From Gracilaria gracilis (lineage: Eukaryota > Rhodophyta > Florideophyceae > Gracilariales > Gracilariaceae), in NCBI GenBank assembly GCA_030374805.1, contig JARGSG010000105.1:1-64000 (forward strand): a stretch of DNA of 64,000 nt, read 5' to 3'. The translations under genes were made by a program, and so were the position numbers. This document shows, one piece after another, positions 1-10,068 of the stretch. How positions within the stretch are numbered: position 1 is the first letter of the stretch; each line of letters begins with the position of its first letter. The notes under the pieces were generated by a model. The model was not told where the DNA came from, did not search any database, and saw only the letters and a program-made list of their open reading frames with translations.

Positions 1-1434
1 GCGGCAGTTATACCCTTGTAATAACAACCCTCTGAATTCCGGTCGTCATCAATAAGTGCGGCTTGCTCGAGGGTACATAATGAATTCACCCTGAAAGGGC
101 GCATGAACCTTCCACCAATCTCCCCATATCTCCCACTGTGTATGCCTTATCGATCCACATAAGGTGGCTGTATACTTCTACCCTTGTAACTTACCTCATG
201 ACGGAAGGGGGCAGGTTTGGAACGTCGATAGCGAACCGGGTTTGCTTCGCAAATCACACATCATTTCGGGGTTGTTCTTGTCTTGTTCATGTGACTTTGT
301 GATTACCGTGAGTCTACGCGAGGGTTCTCTAGCTAGCAAGAGACTGAGTTTTTAGCAAACCCTCGCCTACTTCAACCACAGGTAAGAGGGCTAACATTCT
401 TACCCGCTTTTGAAGCATTGTAATGCGCTCTCGGATGTATGTCAAAAGACTCACTTGCAACTCGCCTTCACGTGATGTACCAACGGTACCTGTCTCCTCC
501 ACTCTTGCGTAGACGGAGCGAAATGAGCACTCAGGCGGATCTCCAACGGAGGCCAACAACTGATGACGTCCAAACACTACACCTAGTTGGTAGGTTTTGC
601 TCTAGTCATCTCTCTCTTTGAAAGATGCTGGTCGCCATTGGAGACCCAACCGCAGTTCCGTTTCGCTTCACATCTCGTTGAGGCGGATCGCATTTGGTTC
701 ATGGAATTGAAACAAAAGCCTGTTGTCAACGAGACCGTCTTGAAAATATTAGGCCATGAGCCATGTGAGCCATCACTACAGGGGCATGCTATCGTAAAAG
801 CGCCTTGTAATGCACGTCGGGCTACTTCACCAGCAGCATATCTGATCAGCAGTCTGAAAGCCTGCTCTCTTCATACCGCTGCTCCACAACGCGCAGCCTT
901 CACGAGCCCCTGCCTCTCTGTTCACTAACTGCTTCCAGGAGCGTTTTCAAAAGGTAGTGCGCGCCATTGTTTGCATTTGGTACTTGCTCTCCCGAAGGCC
1001 CCATCATAATTCAGCCTATGCGAGGAGCAGCCATTTTTGGCTCCCTCCTGCTCACCTAGAAGCCAAAGCGCCGTGCGGGAAATGCACCATCTTCAAGCTC
1101 CGTGCCTCTAAGTCTGCTTAGAAAGCGCCATAATCTCGGAATGTGGGGCAATGTTCAGCTGCCCTCTCGCGGAGCAGTCTGCATTGGAAGCAATCCCTAC
1201 CTTCTTTCTTTCAAACATCAAAGCTCGTTCTTCTCACAGTGCAATGTTCACCGTTTCCATGTTCTATGCGCGGCTTAAAAGCTGGGGGAGCTCCCTCGAG
1301 AACACACACTCTTCACCGAGTACCGCGACGAGCCATCATTGCAAGCGCAAGCTGCTCAGCAGAGGGTTACCAAATCCAACCCCTGTTTCTACTATCCCTG
1401 TGTAGACGTACTTCTTAGACCTGTGAAGCACAGA
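1..1434. other. Gene-poor left edge
   Basis: No coding region could be supported; open frames reach only about 113 codons and show no family motif or signal peptide. The text is of mixed composition. A short motif GTACCAACGGTAC lies near 474-486, a form that recurs in other intergenic parts of the window. Confidence 0.5.
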
Positions 1435-2781
1435 ATGAGGAGCCCAAAATTGCCCCATCACCAGCTTCATGTGTTAATGCTTTTGGTGCTCTTCGGCATC
1501 AGTGCTGTTTCTTCGACAGATTTACCTCGCATTCGTGTTCGCCGGGGCACACAGCGGGAACGACTGAGAAGAAGCAACCAATCACACTTATTCGTACTTC
1601 AGCGAGCTTGTCAGTCAGACTTTTGCCAAAGCAAAGGGGTACAGTTTCTTACACAGAATGGATGCAGGCATGTATTGCTCTTTAATCATCTGAGGATGAT
1701 TAAAGCCAAATGCGGAAGCAGAGCTTTTCAACTGGTTCGACAAAGCCGACGATTTGTCGCTGTTCATCAAGACCAGATAATTCGACTCGCAACTCCATTG
1801 CGCGCCCATATCACAAAAGGTACCAACCATGAATCAAGACAACTTCCGCCAGCTCGACAACGATCGTTCGAGAAGATCTCAGCGCTGTCGTTCAACGAAA
1901 ATCGTACTGGAGCTGTTGCTTGGGATGGTACTCTAGTTGACTTAAGTTCACAACGAATGGCGAGAAAGTGTTCTTCTAATGGGGGTTTGGGTGTAACGGT
2001 GTATGTAATCGATACAGGCTGTCGAGGCAGTCACGAACAGTTGCGAGGTCGAGTGAGAACAATGGTGGCACCAGGAAGCCGGTATCGATCTGGTGAAGAC
2101 GACCATGGGCACGGGACTCATGTTGCCGCCACTATTGGTGGGCGAGACTTTGGAATAGCGCCTCGAGTGAACCTGGTGTGTATCAAAGCGCTTTCGGAAC
2201 GGAACGAAGGAAGTGCTCATGATGTGGTTGCTGGAGTACAATTGGCGATAAGGATGCACAAAGGGCAACGTGGGCCGGGTATAATATCCATCTCGCTGGG
2301 TGGTCGCGCCGTGAGAAGATACACAGTTCTGGATGCAGCGGTGAATACGGCATCCAAAGCAGGTTTAAGCTTCGTTGTAGCAGCGGGGAATGCTGGGGCG
2401 AATGCATGCTCCTTCACGCCAGGAAGGGCACGGAGAGCGATCACTGTTGCAGCCGTCGACGGGGAGGGGAAAATAGCAGGGTTTTCAAACTCTGGGGCTT
2501 GTGTCAGCGTTGGTGCTCCTGGTGTGCGAGTATGGAGCGCGGTGGCCGACGAGGACGACGCATACGGCGTGAGTTCCGGGACTTCGATGGCCGCTCCTTT
2601 TGTGTCTGGCGTCGTCGCCTTATTGGTGGGTGACCGAGGGAAAACGCGGACAAGTACATTGAGGAAATGGTTAAAAAGCATGGGCAGGAAAGGTCATGAC
2701 GGCATTTCGGTCGTTTCGGCAAGAACGTTTTGCGAGTGGCGGCAGCGATCCAGACAGAGGCGAACGGTGATGGGGTTCTGA
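1435..2781 (+). CDS. Secreted subtilisin-like serine protease (S8, proteinase K type)
   Basis: An endopeptidase of about 448 residues. The start at 1435 is preferred over an in-frame ATG at 1339 because it gives a basic n-region followed by a hydrophobic core (LHVLMLLVLFGISAVSS), i.e. a signal peptide. Residues 35-180 are a basic, Cys-containing region in the position of a propeptide. The catalytic set is complete: Asp193 in VIDTGC, His226 in GHGTH, the oxyanion Asn319 in AAGNAG and Ser384 in SGTSMAAP. Order and spacing fit family S8A and end at the usual point, with a short basic tail. Extra Cys residues near the active-site Asp suggest disulfides in a secreted enzyme. It stands alone between repeats. 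Family call is firm; substrate unknown. Confidence 0.88.
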   Translation: MRSPKLPHHQLHVLMLLVLFGISAVSSTDLPRIRVRRGTQRERLRRSNQSHLFVLQRACQSDFCQSKGVQFLTQNGCRHVLLFNHLRMIKAKCGSRAFQLVRQSRRFVAVHQDQIIRLATPLRAHITKGTNHESRQLPPARQRSFEKISALSFNENRTGAVAWDGTLVDLSSQRMARKCSSNGGLGVTVYVIDTGCRGSHEQLRGRVRTMVAPGSRYRSGEDDHGHGTHVAATIGGRDFGIAPRVNLVCIKALSERNEGSAHDVVAGVQLAIRMHKGQRGPGIISISLGGRAVRRYTVLDAAVNTASKAGLSFVVAAGNAGANACSFTPGRARRAITVAAVDGEGKIAGFSNSGACVSVGAPGVRVWSAVADEDDAYGVSSGTSMAAPFVSGVVALLVGDRGKTRTSTLRKWLKSMGRKGHDGISVVSARTFCEWRQRSRQRRTVMGF

Positions 2782-3180
2782 AGGCCATTAAATGTCTAGT
2801 AGTAGGTGAAGAGAGACCTTCGCGGAGTCTGTACGGGAAAAGCACACGTTTCGAACGTTTCTCTTCTTCTATGCACAGGTAGGCCTATCTACCGTTGTAG
2901 TAAAACGTGAAGAGCCGGCCGGAATGACAAACAGTCACCTTTCACTGTTTTCTTTCTTATATTGCTGGAGTGGAGGAGGGCGAGTATGAGCGATAGAACG
3001 CTACCCTCGCACCTATAGTCGCTCTCGGACCAGATGTTCGACACGTAGATACAAATGGGCACAAGATAACCCTCCACGCTTGACGGTTAGTGCTGCAACC
3101 GAGCCCGGCTCCAGCAGAGCAGCTCCTCAACCCGTTCCTTTCAGTTTCACTTCTTGGAATGAACAATGAAGCGTTTCGTT
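2782..3180. other. Intergenic, nothing recognised
   Basis: Spacer between the protease and the convergent sulfotransferase-like gene. Small open frames overlap on the minus strand but none has a recognisable motif. Confidence 0.5.
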
Positions 3181-4081
3181 TCATTTCATTTCCTGCCTCC
3201 CATGCCTGAGTGGGACAAAAGCTTTGACCAGTTTGAGAGTGCCGACATTGTTCAAATCAGCTACTTTGTTGAGATGCTTGTGAACTTGGTCGTCATCTGA
3301 GAAATATGAGGTAGAGAAAAGCTCGTCTACGTTTTCAATGCTGTCTTCATGGACGTTCCGAGTACTGAAGGACTCCTTACAACCAAATGCACGCAGTAGA
3401 GCTTGCAAATCATTCTGGAGAGACTCCTTGCGTATGACGTAGTCGGGAATTGGCTTCCTCTTTATCTCTGCGTTCTCAGCCTCCTCTGTTAAGTAGGGAT
3501 ATGCATTGAGTTCGTCCAAGCTTCGCAACGAACCTTTTTCAAAGTCCTGAGCTTGGAGCAGTTCTAGCGCTTGTGCCATGTCCCATGAGTCTCGGGTGGT
3601 GTTTCCGTGACGCTTTGCCAACAAATGTTTTATGCCACTCCACAAGCGCTCTTTTATGGGCGCAGTGGACGATATGTACAAGAAATCGTCACATTTCGAT
3701 TCAATGAGTTTCACATCTTTCTCACTTACATAAACATGTCTCGTAACCAATGCTCGTCGATTGTTTTTCACTTCTGATCAGCATCAGTTCAATTGCGGTT
3801 GCTCTTCTCTTACTACTCTTCGCCTTTGGCAGCGGTTGTTGAGTGTATCCCGCTTTAGCCAGACACCTTCCTAAAGCTCTTCCTATTGTCGTCGAACCCG
3901 TGCGGGGAGGCCTGTCGTATAGTACGCATTTTGTTCTTTCGGGTGAGTTCTCGCTTGTGTGGTCGAACCTTTCGGTAATTCCTCTCTTCTGCGTTTGAAA
4001 CACAGACGTGCATAACATGTAGATTGTTAGCACAGGGAATGAAACTAACACCGTAGATTTGACTTTCAAAGCGCATTTCAT
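3181..4081 (-). pseudogene. Carbohydrate sulfotransferase-like gene split by a frameshift
   Basis: Two overlapping minus-strand frames, 4081-3722 and 3771-3181, read as one protein of about 300 residues. The first starts MKCALKVK and has one hydrophobic segment (residues about 11-28), as in a type II Golgi membrane protein, followed by YDRPPRTGST, a 5'-phosphosulfate (PAPS) binding loop of the kind seen in heparan-sulfate 2-O-sulfotransferase relatives. The second continues with DFLYISSTAPIKERLWSG, which suits the 3'-phosphate-binding helix region. One extra A in the A5 run (plus-strand T5 near 3762-3766) would account for the break. In red algae such enzymes sulfate galactans in the Golgi. 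It is either a recent pseudogene or a one-base sequence error; a spliced gene is less likely because no intron signals sit at the junction. Confidence 0.6.
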
Positions 4082-4453
4082 TTTGGTTCAGCCTGCTGTG
4101 GAAGCTGCTTCCCAAGCTGGGATGAATGGAAAGTATGCATCATTGGTGTTGTAAACTGTGACCTCTCCGGCCTTTTTAGTTCCACGTTTGTAAACACTTC
4201 TTCGAAGAGTCTACGGCACTTTCGTTTTTGCGACCTCAGCCTGGTATTCATAGACGCGTAGAAGGCCGGGACAGCCCCGTAAACACATGTACAAGTTCCC
4301 AATCCGGGAATTCCACGATTGATGATAGAGAAATGGGCGCGGTATTTCCTTTCCCTTCATAATTTTTACGCTATGGAGTCCATAGATACACATTCCAGGA
4401 TAGAGCTACGGATCAGAAATGTTTTGTACAACTGGAATAAATTAGAAAAAAAA
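4082..4453. other. Intergenic, nothing recognised
   Basis: No gene. The end next to 4454 carries the run of A residues that is the T-run (Pol III-type terminator) of the minus-strand 5S-like copy. Confidence 0.45.
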
Positions 4454-4571
4454 CATTCGGCACTGGGGATTCCAGACCGATCCCTCATGTCAGTACTAGC
4501 CCAGCTCAAAGTGACTTAGCTTCGCAGTTCGGGATGGGATGCGGCGCATGTCAACTTGATGTGGCCGAATG
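4454..4571 (-). rRNA. 5S rRNA-like copy 1
   Basis: The reverse strand reads as a 5S rRNA of 118 nt: GGCCACATCAAG near the 5' end, then GCATCCCATCCCGAACTGCG and AAGCTAAG (the internal A-box region), TAGTACTGACATG and GGTCTGGAATCC. The ends pair perfectly over 8 bp (CATTCGGC with GCCGAATG), as helix I requires, and a T8 run follows directly. The canonical CTGGGAA is shortened to CTGGAA and the box C region is diverged, so it may be a pseudogene or the head of a 5S-derived SINE. Family identity is clear; whether it is transcribed is not. Confidence 0.7.
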
Positions 4572-4790
4572 TGAAATTATTTACCCGGGGTTGATTACTT
4601 AAACACAAGCCAAAACTAAGTGTACCGTACCACAGTTCTCGTTGATTCTGAAGTAGAGGTGGCATCTTCATCGCAAGAATACCGGAGCTTACCACTAAAT
4701 AGAGGCAAAGATGTCTCTCTCGCAATATGGATACCACTCGCGTGAGTTCAAGTGATGCCGCAGACAAGAAACACTAAAGAAGCGATACAG
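4572..4790 (-). repeat. Repeat flank upstream of 5S-like copy 1
   Basis: Reading outward on the minus strand, TAAGTAATCAACCCC lies about 20-35 bases before the 5S start, and similar text continues toward 4720. The same arrangement precedes the copies at 9951-10068 and 60454-60572, so the repeat unit is larger than the 5S part. Confidence 0.5.
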
Positions 4791-5587
4791 ACAGCGCTTC
4801 TATTAGGAGTGTGATGTTCGCGGATGATGCTTCGCATCTATTGAATACTCAGTTGCAGGCCGCTTTTGCTTCGGGTTTTGAGCCCAACCTGGCTTCAAAT
4901 GATCAAGAGCATTTCCTGGCTCTCCATGTTGAGAAGAGACTTCCTAGGGCTCTTTAAAGGAGTATTGTTTCTTCATTTTCTCCAGGTCGAGCCATTGCGG
5001 CCTCTTAGCAGGAGCAGGTTCAAAAACAGATGGTTGTCCACTGCTCTCTCTCTCTCTGACAAAGACTACGCGCGAACAATGTCAATAATAGGCTCCGACC
5101 CTTCTCGTGGGACGAGCGCTATGTGAAGCATCCGGGATATATCTCTTGAAGCCAGATATTGAAATGGTTGGCTCAAACTGATAATACATCTGAGAAGGGC
5201 AAGTCGCTCAGGATAGCCGGCACGGCTGGCTGAGGTTTGTTCTTCTGTGTGCTCTCTTGTGTGGGATTGATAAGCACATAAAAAGTTACCATCTGTGGGG
5301 AAGGATGGTTCAGAGGGTTAAGAGGGATAACCCTCCTAGCCCTCATTAAAGCTACAACCCAATGGATTTTACGCAAACTACGAGCTAGTCCGTGCAGGGG
5401 TTCAAAGTTTCGACAGATGGGTCGTCATGGCTTCAGCATTGGGGAGGTAGCAATTACCGCCGTACCCCTTGTTCGAAGCACGTCGTCAATCCAGGCAAGG
5501 GGTGCCCTTGTAATAGGGTTAGAAGAGTTGAGAGGGCTAGCCCTCTTCACGCCACCTTTTGGTATCCTTCCTGAAACCGCCCACCAT
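4791..5587. other. Repeat-derived intergenic DNA
   Basis: No supported gene. Near 4814-4835 a frame reads MFADDASHLL, resembling a reverse transcriptase FADD box, but nothing else around it supports that. From 5310 to 5550 there are repeated AGGGTTAAGAGGG/CCCTC strings, including the perfect 16-bp palindrome AGAGGGCTAGCCCTCT at 5531-5546. Confidence 0.4.
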
Positions 5588-7735
5588 CCTCATTAGACCA
5601 TTGCCCTTCACGCCCCTCACACTGCTCCGTTCTCCTGCAACATGCACCTACACGCTCCGTTCACCAAGCTTGTCTAGTTCTTCATCTCCTTCGTAGAAGC
5701 TGCACTAGGTAACGTCATGAGCAAAACCTGAACTCGCATTATCTTGGTTGCGTCGTTATTAAGGTCATGATGTATACCATTGTTTCTTATGCGCACACCA
5801 AATGGAAGCATTCCAGGGCCACCACAAGTACACTTGAACTATAACTTCCGCGACATGGCGAACAAATTGTACCTCACCATTCTCACCCTCCCCCAGCTCT
5901 TGCCTTTGCTCTCTACTGCACTTCCGGATGGTTTCAAAGCGTTCCATCCGTCGATCCTATTCTTCATGCTTTCGGTTGTTCTGTCTCAAGAGACAAACCG
6001 ACAAGCACATATGACCCGAGCTGCCCCATGGGTGCGTGCTTTACAAAATGTGGTACTCGTCGTATCCAAGAAAGCACATGCTGAACATCATAGAACTAGT
6101 GGAGCGTAGAGACGGAACGATTGTATCCTTTCCGGATGGTGGAATAACTTCTTGGAGCAAACTGGTTTCTTCAGATTACATAAGGCTATCATCTACAAGC
6201 TGAGCGGTAATGAGCTGATTTGCTGGGGCTTGGACGCCTCTCTAAAAGCTGACGCGCTTCGAAAGCTTCCCGAATCATTGCAGTAGCCGTAGATACGTCA
6301 GGCCTGAGATACGTGTTCATAATTGGTAAACAGTGTTTGTTTGTTCTTCAGCAACTTGGGCCGTCAATGGGGTATGGCAAGTTCGGAATTGAAGGTTTCA
6401 CCAGGAAACAATCCTACGTCTCTCATAGGGCTCATTCCTGGCACATTGCCGAGTAGGTGTGACGTAAACGAAACTCTTTCGTTGCGATTGTTCGAATTCA
6501 GTCACATCACAACCATCTCCACCATCTTGTACCACTGCCAAACCCCTTCTGTGACTTTGTTGGAAACAAATAACGCTCCGCACCACTCCACAACTGACAA
6601 GTTCAAGTATCAGCATTCGGAAGCGCACTCCAGTACCACACACTACATCCTTCGGTTGTGACAACACTTAATTGTAGTCACGTTGGTGGGGACGTGGCCA
6701 GAGCAGTCCTGATTTTCAGCAGGCGTTGGAGAGTGTACCCGTCCCAGAGAGTAGTATAAAACCCGCTGCCGAACAGCTCCCCCGACGTTCCGACATCCTT
6801 CCTCCATCAACCATACCCACTGTCAACCACATTCACTCCTATTCATTGATACTCCGACAAGGTCCGGAACCTCCTTAAGTCCTTACGGCTCCTACTTCTT
6901 GTTGCTGTTGTTGTTTATTGCGAGCGGGTCCGTCCATTCCTCGTATCGCTGTTTCTTAGTTCCTCGACAATTCATTTTTCCGGTAAGTCGTCACAAACCT
7001 CGCGTTCTCCAACACGGCATCGTCTCCGACTTGTTACCCACCTCATTTGCTAACCACCTTGTCTTCTGTCCTCCGATTTGCGTTGCAGGTTCATTTTGTT
7101 CGCTTTCCTCTATCTGTCCGACACCGCAGCCTTGAGCAACAACCAACGAGACCAGAAATTCAGCCGATGAACTTCCCAGAAGAAGGGATGGCTGTCTCCC
7201 TGTGGTAGGCCCCGAACCGCGCTCAGCGAGGTAAGGTACCGTAACTGGTATGCTTGCATTGTCGTACTCTGGTGAGCGTCGTTCAGATGCGATCTAGAGG
7301 TCACACAGGCCGTTTGAGTGTCTCCCTGTGGCAGACCCTGAGACGGTTCTTCCTTGAATGGTAGGGGGTTCTGCGTTCGGTTCTACCCGCATTGCCGAAC
7401 TCCGGGATCCTTCATTTGATGTGAACCGGAGGCTGCACAGATGGTCTAGGTCTTGGAAAAGGCGCGAAGATAGACATTTCCCTGCGGTAGGCCTGGGCAG
7501 TTGCTCTGAGACGCGTGGTAGTCCGAGGGTATTCGTTAGGTTGCTTGAGAGTTGGCGGTAGTCGTTGATGATATTCTTAGTTTTAGTTCAGTACGGCTAG
7601 TTCCCTCACACATTCTTCTGCTCGCAATAAACAACAACAGCAACAACCGTTTTGTTCTTCCCCGAAAACACCACTTCTTTCATCAAGCGTTCTCAATTTG
7701 CCAAGTAGAGCTCTTTGTCGCTTAAACTTTGTCCT
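5588..7735 (+). mobile_element. Unclassified mobile element, left copy of an inverted pair
   Basis: This stretch recurs in inverted orientation at about 61830-64000. Segments 5588-6010 and 7150-7565 are almost identical between the copies; 6110-7150 is clearly more diverged, and similarity fades beyond 7650. A conserved frame (from about 5780) reads through MANKLYLTILTLPQLL and on to WWNNFLEQTGFFRL, with a stop at 6107-6109 and small differences that keep amino acids similar, so it is the decayed end of an element gene of unknown type. A promoter-like TATAAAA lies near 6755. Perfect 27-bp inverted repeats (6899-6925 and 7620-7646) bracket a 748-bp part, and the motif TCCCTGTGGTAGGCC recurs near 7195, 7320 and 7480 with small changes. 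No LTR or transposase could be assigned. Confidence 0.65.
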
Positions 7736-8120
7736 CAGAAGCAAGTAAACCCTCCATCAGGAATTTCTTTCAATTGGCCCCTATCGCAGTGGTGGAGAGG
7801 AGGACAGGAACAGGGGCGTACGTCTCCTACATTTCGTCGGCCTCAGGGCGAGAAGTCGGATGGTGAGAGCAAGTACATGGCGCTCGTGAACCTGGGCGGA
7901 GAGGGAGGATTGTGCCGGCGAGGAAGAGAGTAGCATTGACTGTAGTGGAGCTTGGAAGTCCAAGACTGTTCTCCTGCAATGCGGTAGCGTCGCTACCTTC
8001 GTATCAACAACGTATACAAAAAAATTGACTTGCAGCAATCTCAGCGCCAGGGCGCAAACGCACTAAGGTACGCTCGTAAAGAGTGGAGCAGATCAAGACC
8101 CCTCAGTTCACTTTGGGCAA
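7736..8120. other. Intergenic, upstream of [2Fe-2S]-TPR gene
   Basis: No gene or repeat recognised; presumably holds the promoter of the gene starting at 8121, but no TATA box stands out. Confidence 0.4.
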
Positions 8121-8909
8121 ATGCCAAGAGCGCTAACGTTTGTGGGTCTACCCGTTTTTCCTCACAGTGAGAGACGGTGTCGATGGGCGACGACATGTAG
8201 ACGTAGAGATGGAAATCGCGCGGTTCCTTGCGCCTCCGATGGCCGCGAAAGCCTCCCCAAGGTGTGGGTGTGCACCAGTTCGACTTGCAGAGGGAACTCA
8301 CTCTTGTCAACTATGCGAGCTGTGGTGTCAGATGTTGAAGCCTCCATAGAACCAACTGGATGCCTGGGTGAATGCGGAAATGGCCCAAACGTTGCGGTGC
8401 AAGCCTGTGATTCGGAACGTGTTTCCATTGAGAAACACATCGAATCTCTGGAACAAACTGTGAGACTGTTGAAACGGTTAGAGTTTGACGTTAATGATGA
8501 AATGTTGCGTGTTGCGGAGGAGAAGGAAAAGGGGGATATGCACATACTGAAAGGGACGGTAGCTTGCGCAGGTGAGCATTATGAGAAAGCTATTGGTCTC
8601 ATGGCATTGGCAGAGTCGTGGTTGAGCGGGAGAACTGAACAATACAGAATTGCGATACTCTGCAACTGGGCACAGGCACTGGTGAAATGTTCAGATCACG
8701 AGAGAGCGTTGTCGTTGGTGAATGAGGCCATAGATGTACGGGGGGATTGCGTTGGAGCATGGAAATGGAAGGCTGAAGCACACGAGGGAATAGGTGAAGT
8801 TGATATGGCTAAGAAGAGCTGGGAGACATGGGGAGAGCTTTCTGGAAAAAAAGACGAGGCAGCGAAACGCATCGGTCGCATTACGGGATGGAGAGGATGG
8901 TTTTCATAG
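8121..8909 (+). CDS. Thioredoxin-like [2Fe-2S] ferredoxin fused to TPR repeats
   Basis: A 262-residue protein. Residues 1-45 are basic and Ser/Arg-rich, compatible with an organelle transit peptide. Residues about 48-95 match the thioredoxin-like [2Fe-2S] ferredoxin fold: Cys51 and Cys56 (CTSSTC) and Cys81 and Cys85 (CLGECGNGPNV), the Cx4C...Cx3C ligand set known from the NuoE/24-kDa complex I subunit and related small ferredoxins. A charged helix follows (about 105-130). Residues about 140-250 form roughly three TPR-like helix pairs (YEKAIGLMALAESWL, HERALSLVNEAIDV, GAWKWKAEAHEGIG). A small electron carrier bound to a protein-docking scaffold is the simplest reading, plastid location likely. 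The start is the first ATG of the frame; a later start would remove the targeting region but not the cluster site. Confidence 0.75.
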   Translation: MPRALTFVGLPVFPHSERRCRWATTCRRRDGNRAVPCASDGRESLPKVWVCTSSTCRGNSLLSTMRAVVSDVEASIEPTGCLGECGNGPNVAVQACDSERVSIEKHIESLEQTVRLLKRLEFDVNDEMLRVAEEKEKGDMHILKGTVACAGEHYEKAIGLMALAESWLSGRTEQYRIAILCNWAQALVKCSDHERALSLVNEAIDVRGDCVGAWKWKAEAHEGIGEVDMAKKSWETWGELSGKKDEAAKRIGRITGWRGWFS

Positions 8910-9359
8910 GGTGTTCGTGAATAGTCCGTAGGGAAATGAGAGACGAGTGGGAGATCAGCGTTTGGTGGAAGTAGCGGAGAACTACTCTTGGTATACTTGT
9001 TGGATACACATTTTCTTGACAGTAAGGAAACAACAAAGTCACAGGTTAGATTCGCATGGAAGTCAGAGTTTAATCTATGCCGTAGAAGGACTGGGGCGCA
9101 CTGTCGAAAGAATGCCGTTACCGGAGAGCTCAGGTTCGAGGCCGCGTTACGATTCTGGGTTTCTTCCCCCATGACTTCCCTTGTTTCTTGAAGCGTTGCC
9201 AATTCTCGAAGTATAGCCATGTTGTTCGAAACGAGTCCGGGTGCGACTGTATCCTTTTATGTCCATGTCCGCAACTTTCTTTCTTTCTTCGACAGCGAAA
9301 TCTTCGCGAGTACCATGCGAGTGCGTGCCCTTTCGTGTTGCTCCCCTTTTTTTATACTG
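8910..9359. other. Intergenic with a short repeat fragment
   Basis: No gene. The stretch 9280-9345 (with ATGCGAGTG and nearby text) resembles the reverse complement of 61735-61800, tying this spacer to the same repeat families as the right end. Confidence 0.4.
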
Positions 9360-9790
9360 CTATACGGTTAACGCCAGCGATGGAGTTATTGCGGCAAGTG
9401 GCGCACATTTTGGAGATGGTGCTTCACGTAGAAATGTATCTGGTACCCTCCACAAAGATGACAGAAGTGCAGCGTAACAGGCATTGCGCAACTCAACAAA
9501 AGTGATCCATGTCTGAATGCCGCCAAGTACGAACGTACCGTGCACATGTCACAGATCTCTACTTAGATTCCTTAAGCCCCATAACGTCGAACTTGTTTGT
9601 ATGCTCGCAAGAGAAACGGATGCACGCCCGCCTGACCGTCGGTGCTCCAAGTCTTTGCTTGTCCATCTTTTGGTTAAGGGATTCACGCGGGATGACTGAA
9701 GAGCATTTTCGCTGGTGATATGTACGAGGATGTCCTGGACAACATGTGCAGTCACTGCAAGGTTGCAAGGTTACACAACACGCTGGCCGC
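9360..9790 (-). repeat. Decayed element block downstream of 5S-like copy 2
   Basis: On the minus strand this matches 60600-60872, which lies downstream of 5S-like copy 3: TGTGTAACCTTG, then GCGTGAATCCCTT, AAAGACTTGGA, and near the end ATCACTTTTRTTGAGTTGCGCAATGCC. A frame here reads WITFVELRNACYAALL, while the other copy has stops, so it is probably decayed coding sequence of an element. With the 5S part it makes a repeat unit of about 0.7 kb. Confidence 0.5.
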
Positions 9791-9950
9791 TGCCGCATAG
9801 TTGTTACTAACAACTTGTTAGACTTGGTAGATATAAGAAAACGTCCCCTGCCTCAGATCAGCCTCAGATCAGATCAGACGAATGCCAAACACGAGGAAAG
9901 CACAAACAGAGGACGAGAGGGGAACAAGGAAGAGGAAGAGAACAAAAAAA

Positions 9951-10068
9951 CATTCGGCACCGGGGATTCCAGACCGATCCCTCATGTCAGTACTAGCCCA
10001 GCTCAAAGTGCCTTAGCTTCGCAGTTCGGGATGGGATGCGGCGCAAATCAGCTTGATATGGTCGAATG
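9951..10068 (-). rRNA. 5S rRNA-like copy 2
   Basis: Reverse strand 5S-like sequence of 118 nt differing from copy 1 at about seven or eight positions by eye. It keeps GCATCCCATCCCGAACTGCG, AAGCTAAG and GGTCTGGAATCC. Helix I has one mismatch (CATTCGAC against GCCGAATG). A T7 run follows the 3' end. It shares the CTGGAA deletion with copy 1, so the two descend from one master copy. Probably a pseudogene or 5S-derived SINE. Confidence 0.68.

Noticed and set aside
4814-4990. MFADDASHLL resembling a reverse transcriptase FADD box
   Set aside because: No other reverse transcriptase motif before or after it in the same frame.
6658-7617. Reading the element at 5.6-7.7 kb as an LTR retrotransposon 3' end
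   Set aside because: There is a TG start, TATA box and CA end, but no polypurine tract, no primer binding site and no direct repeat partner in the window.
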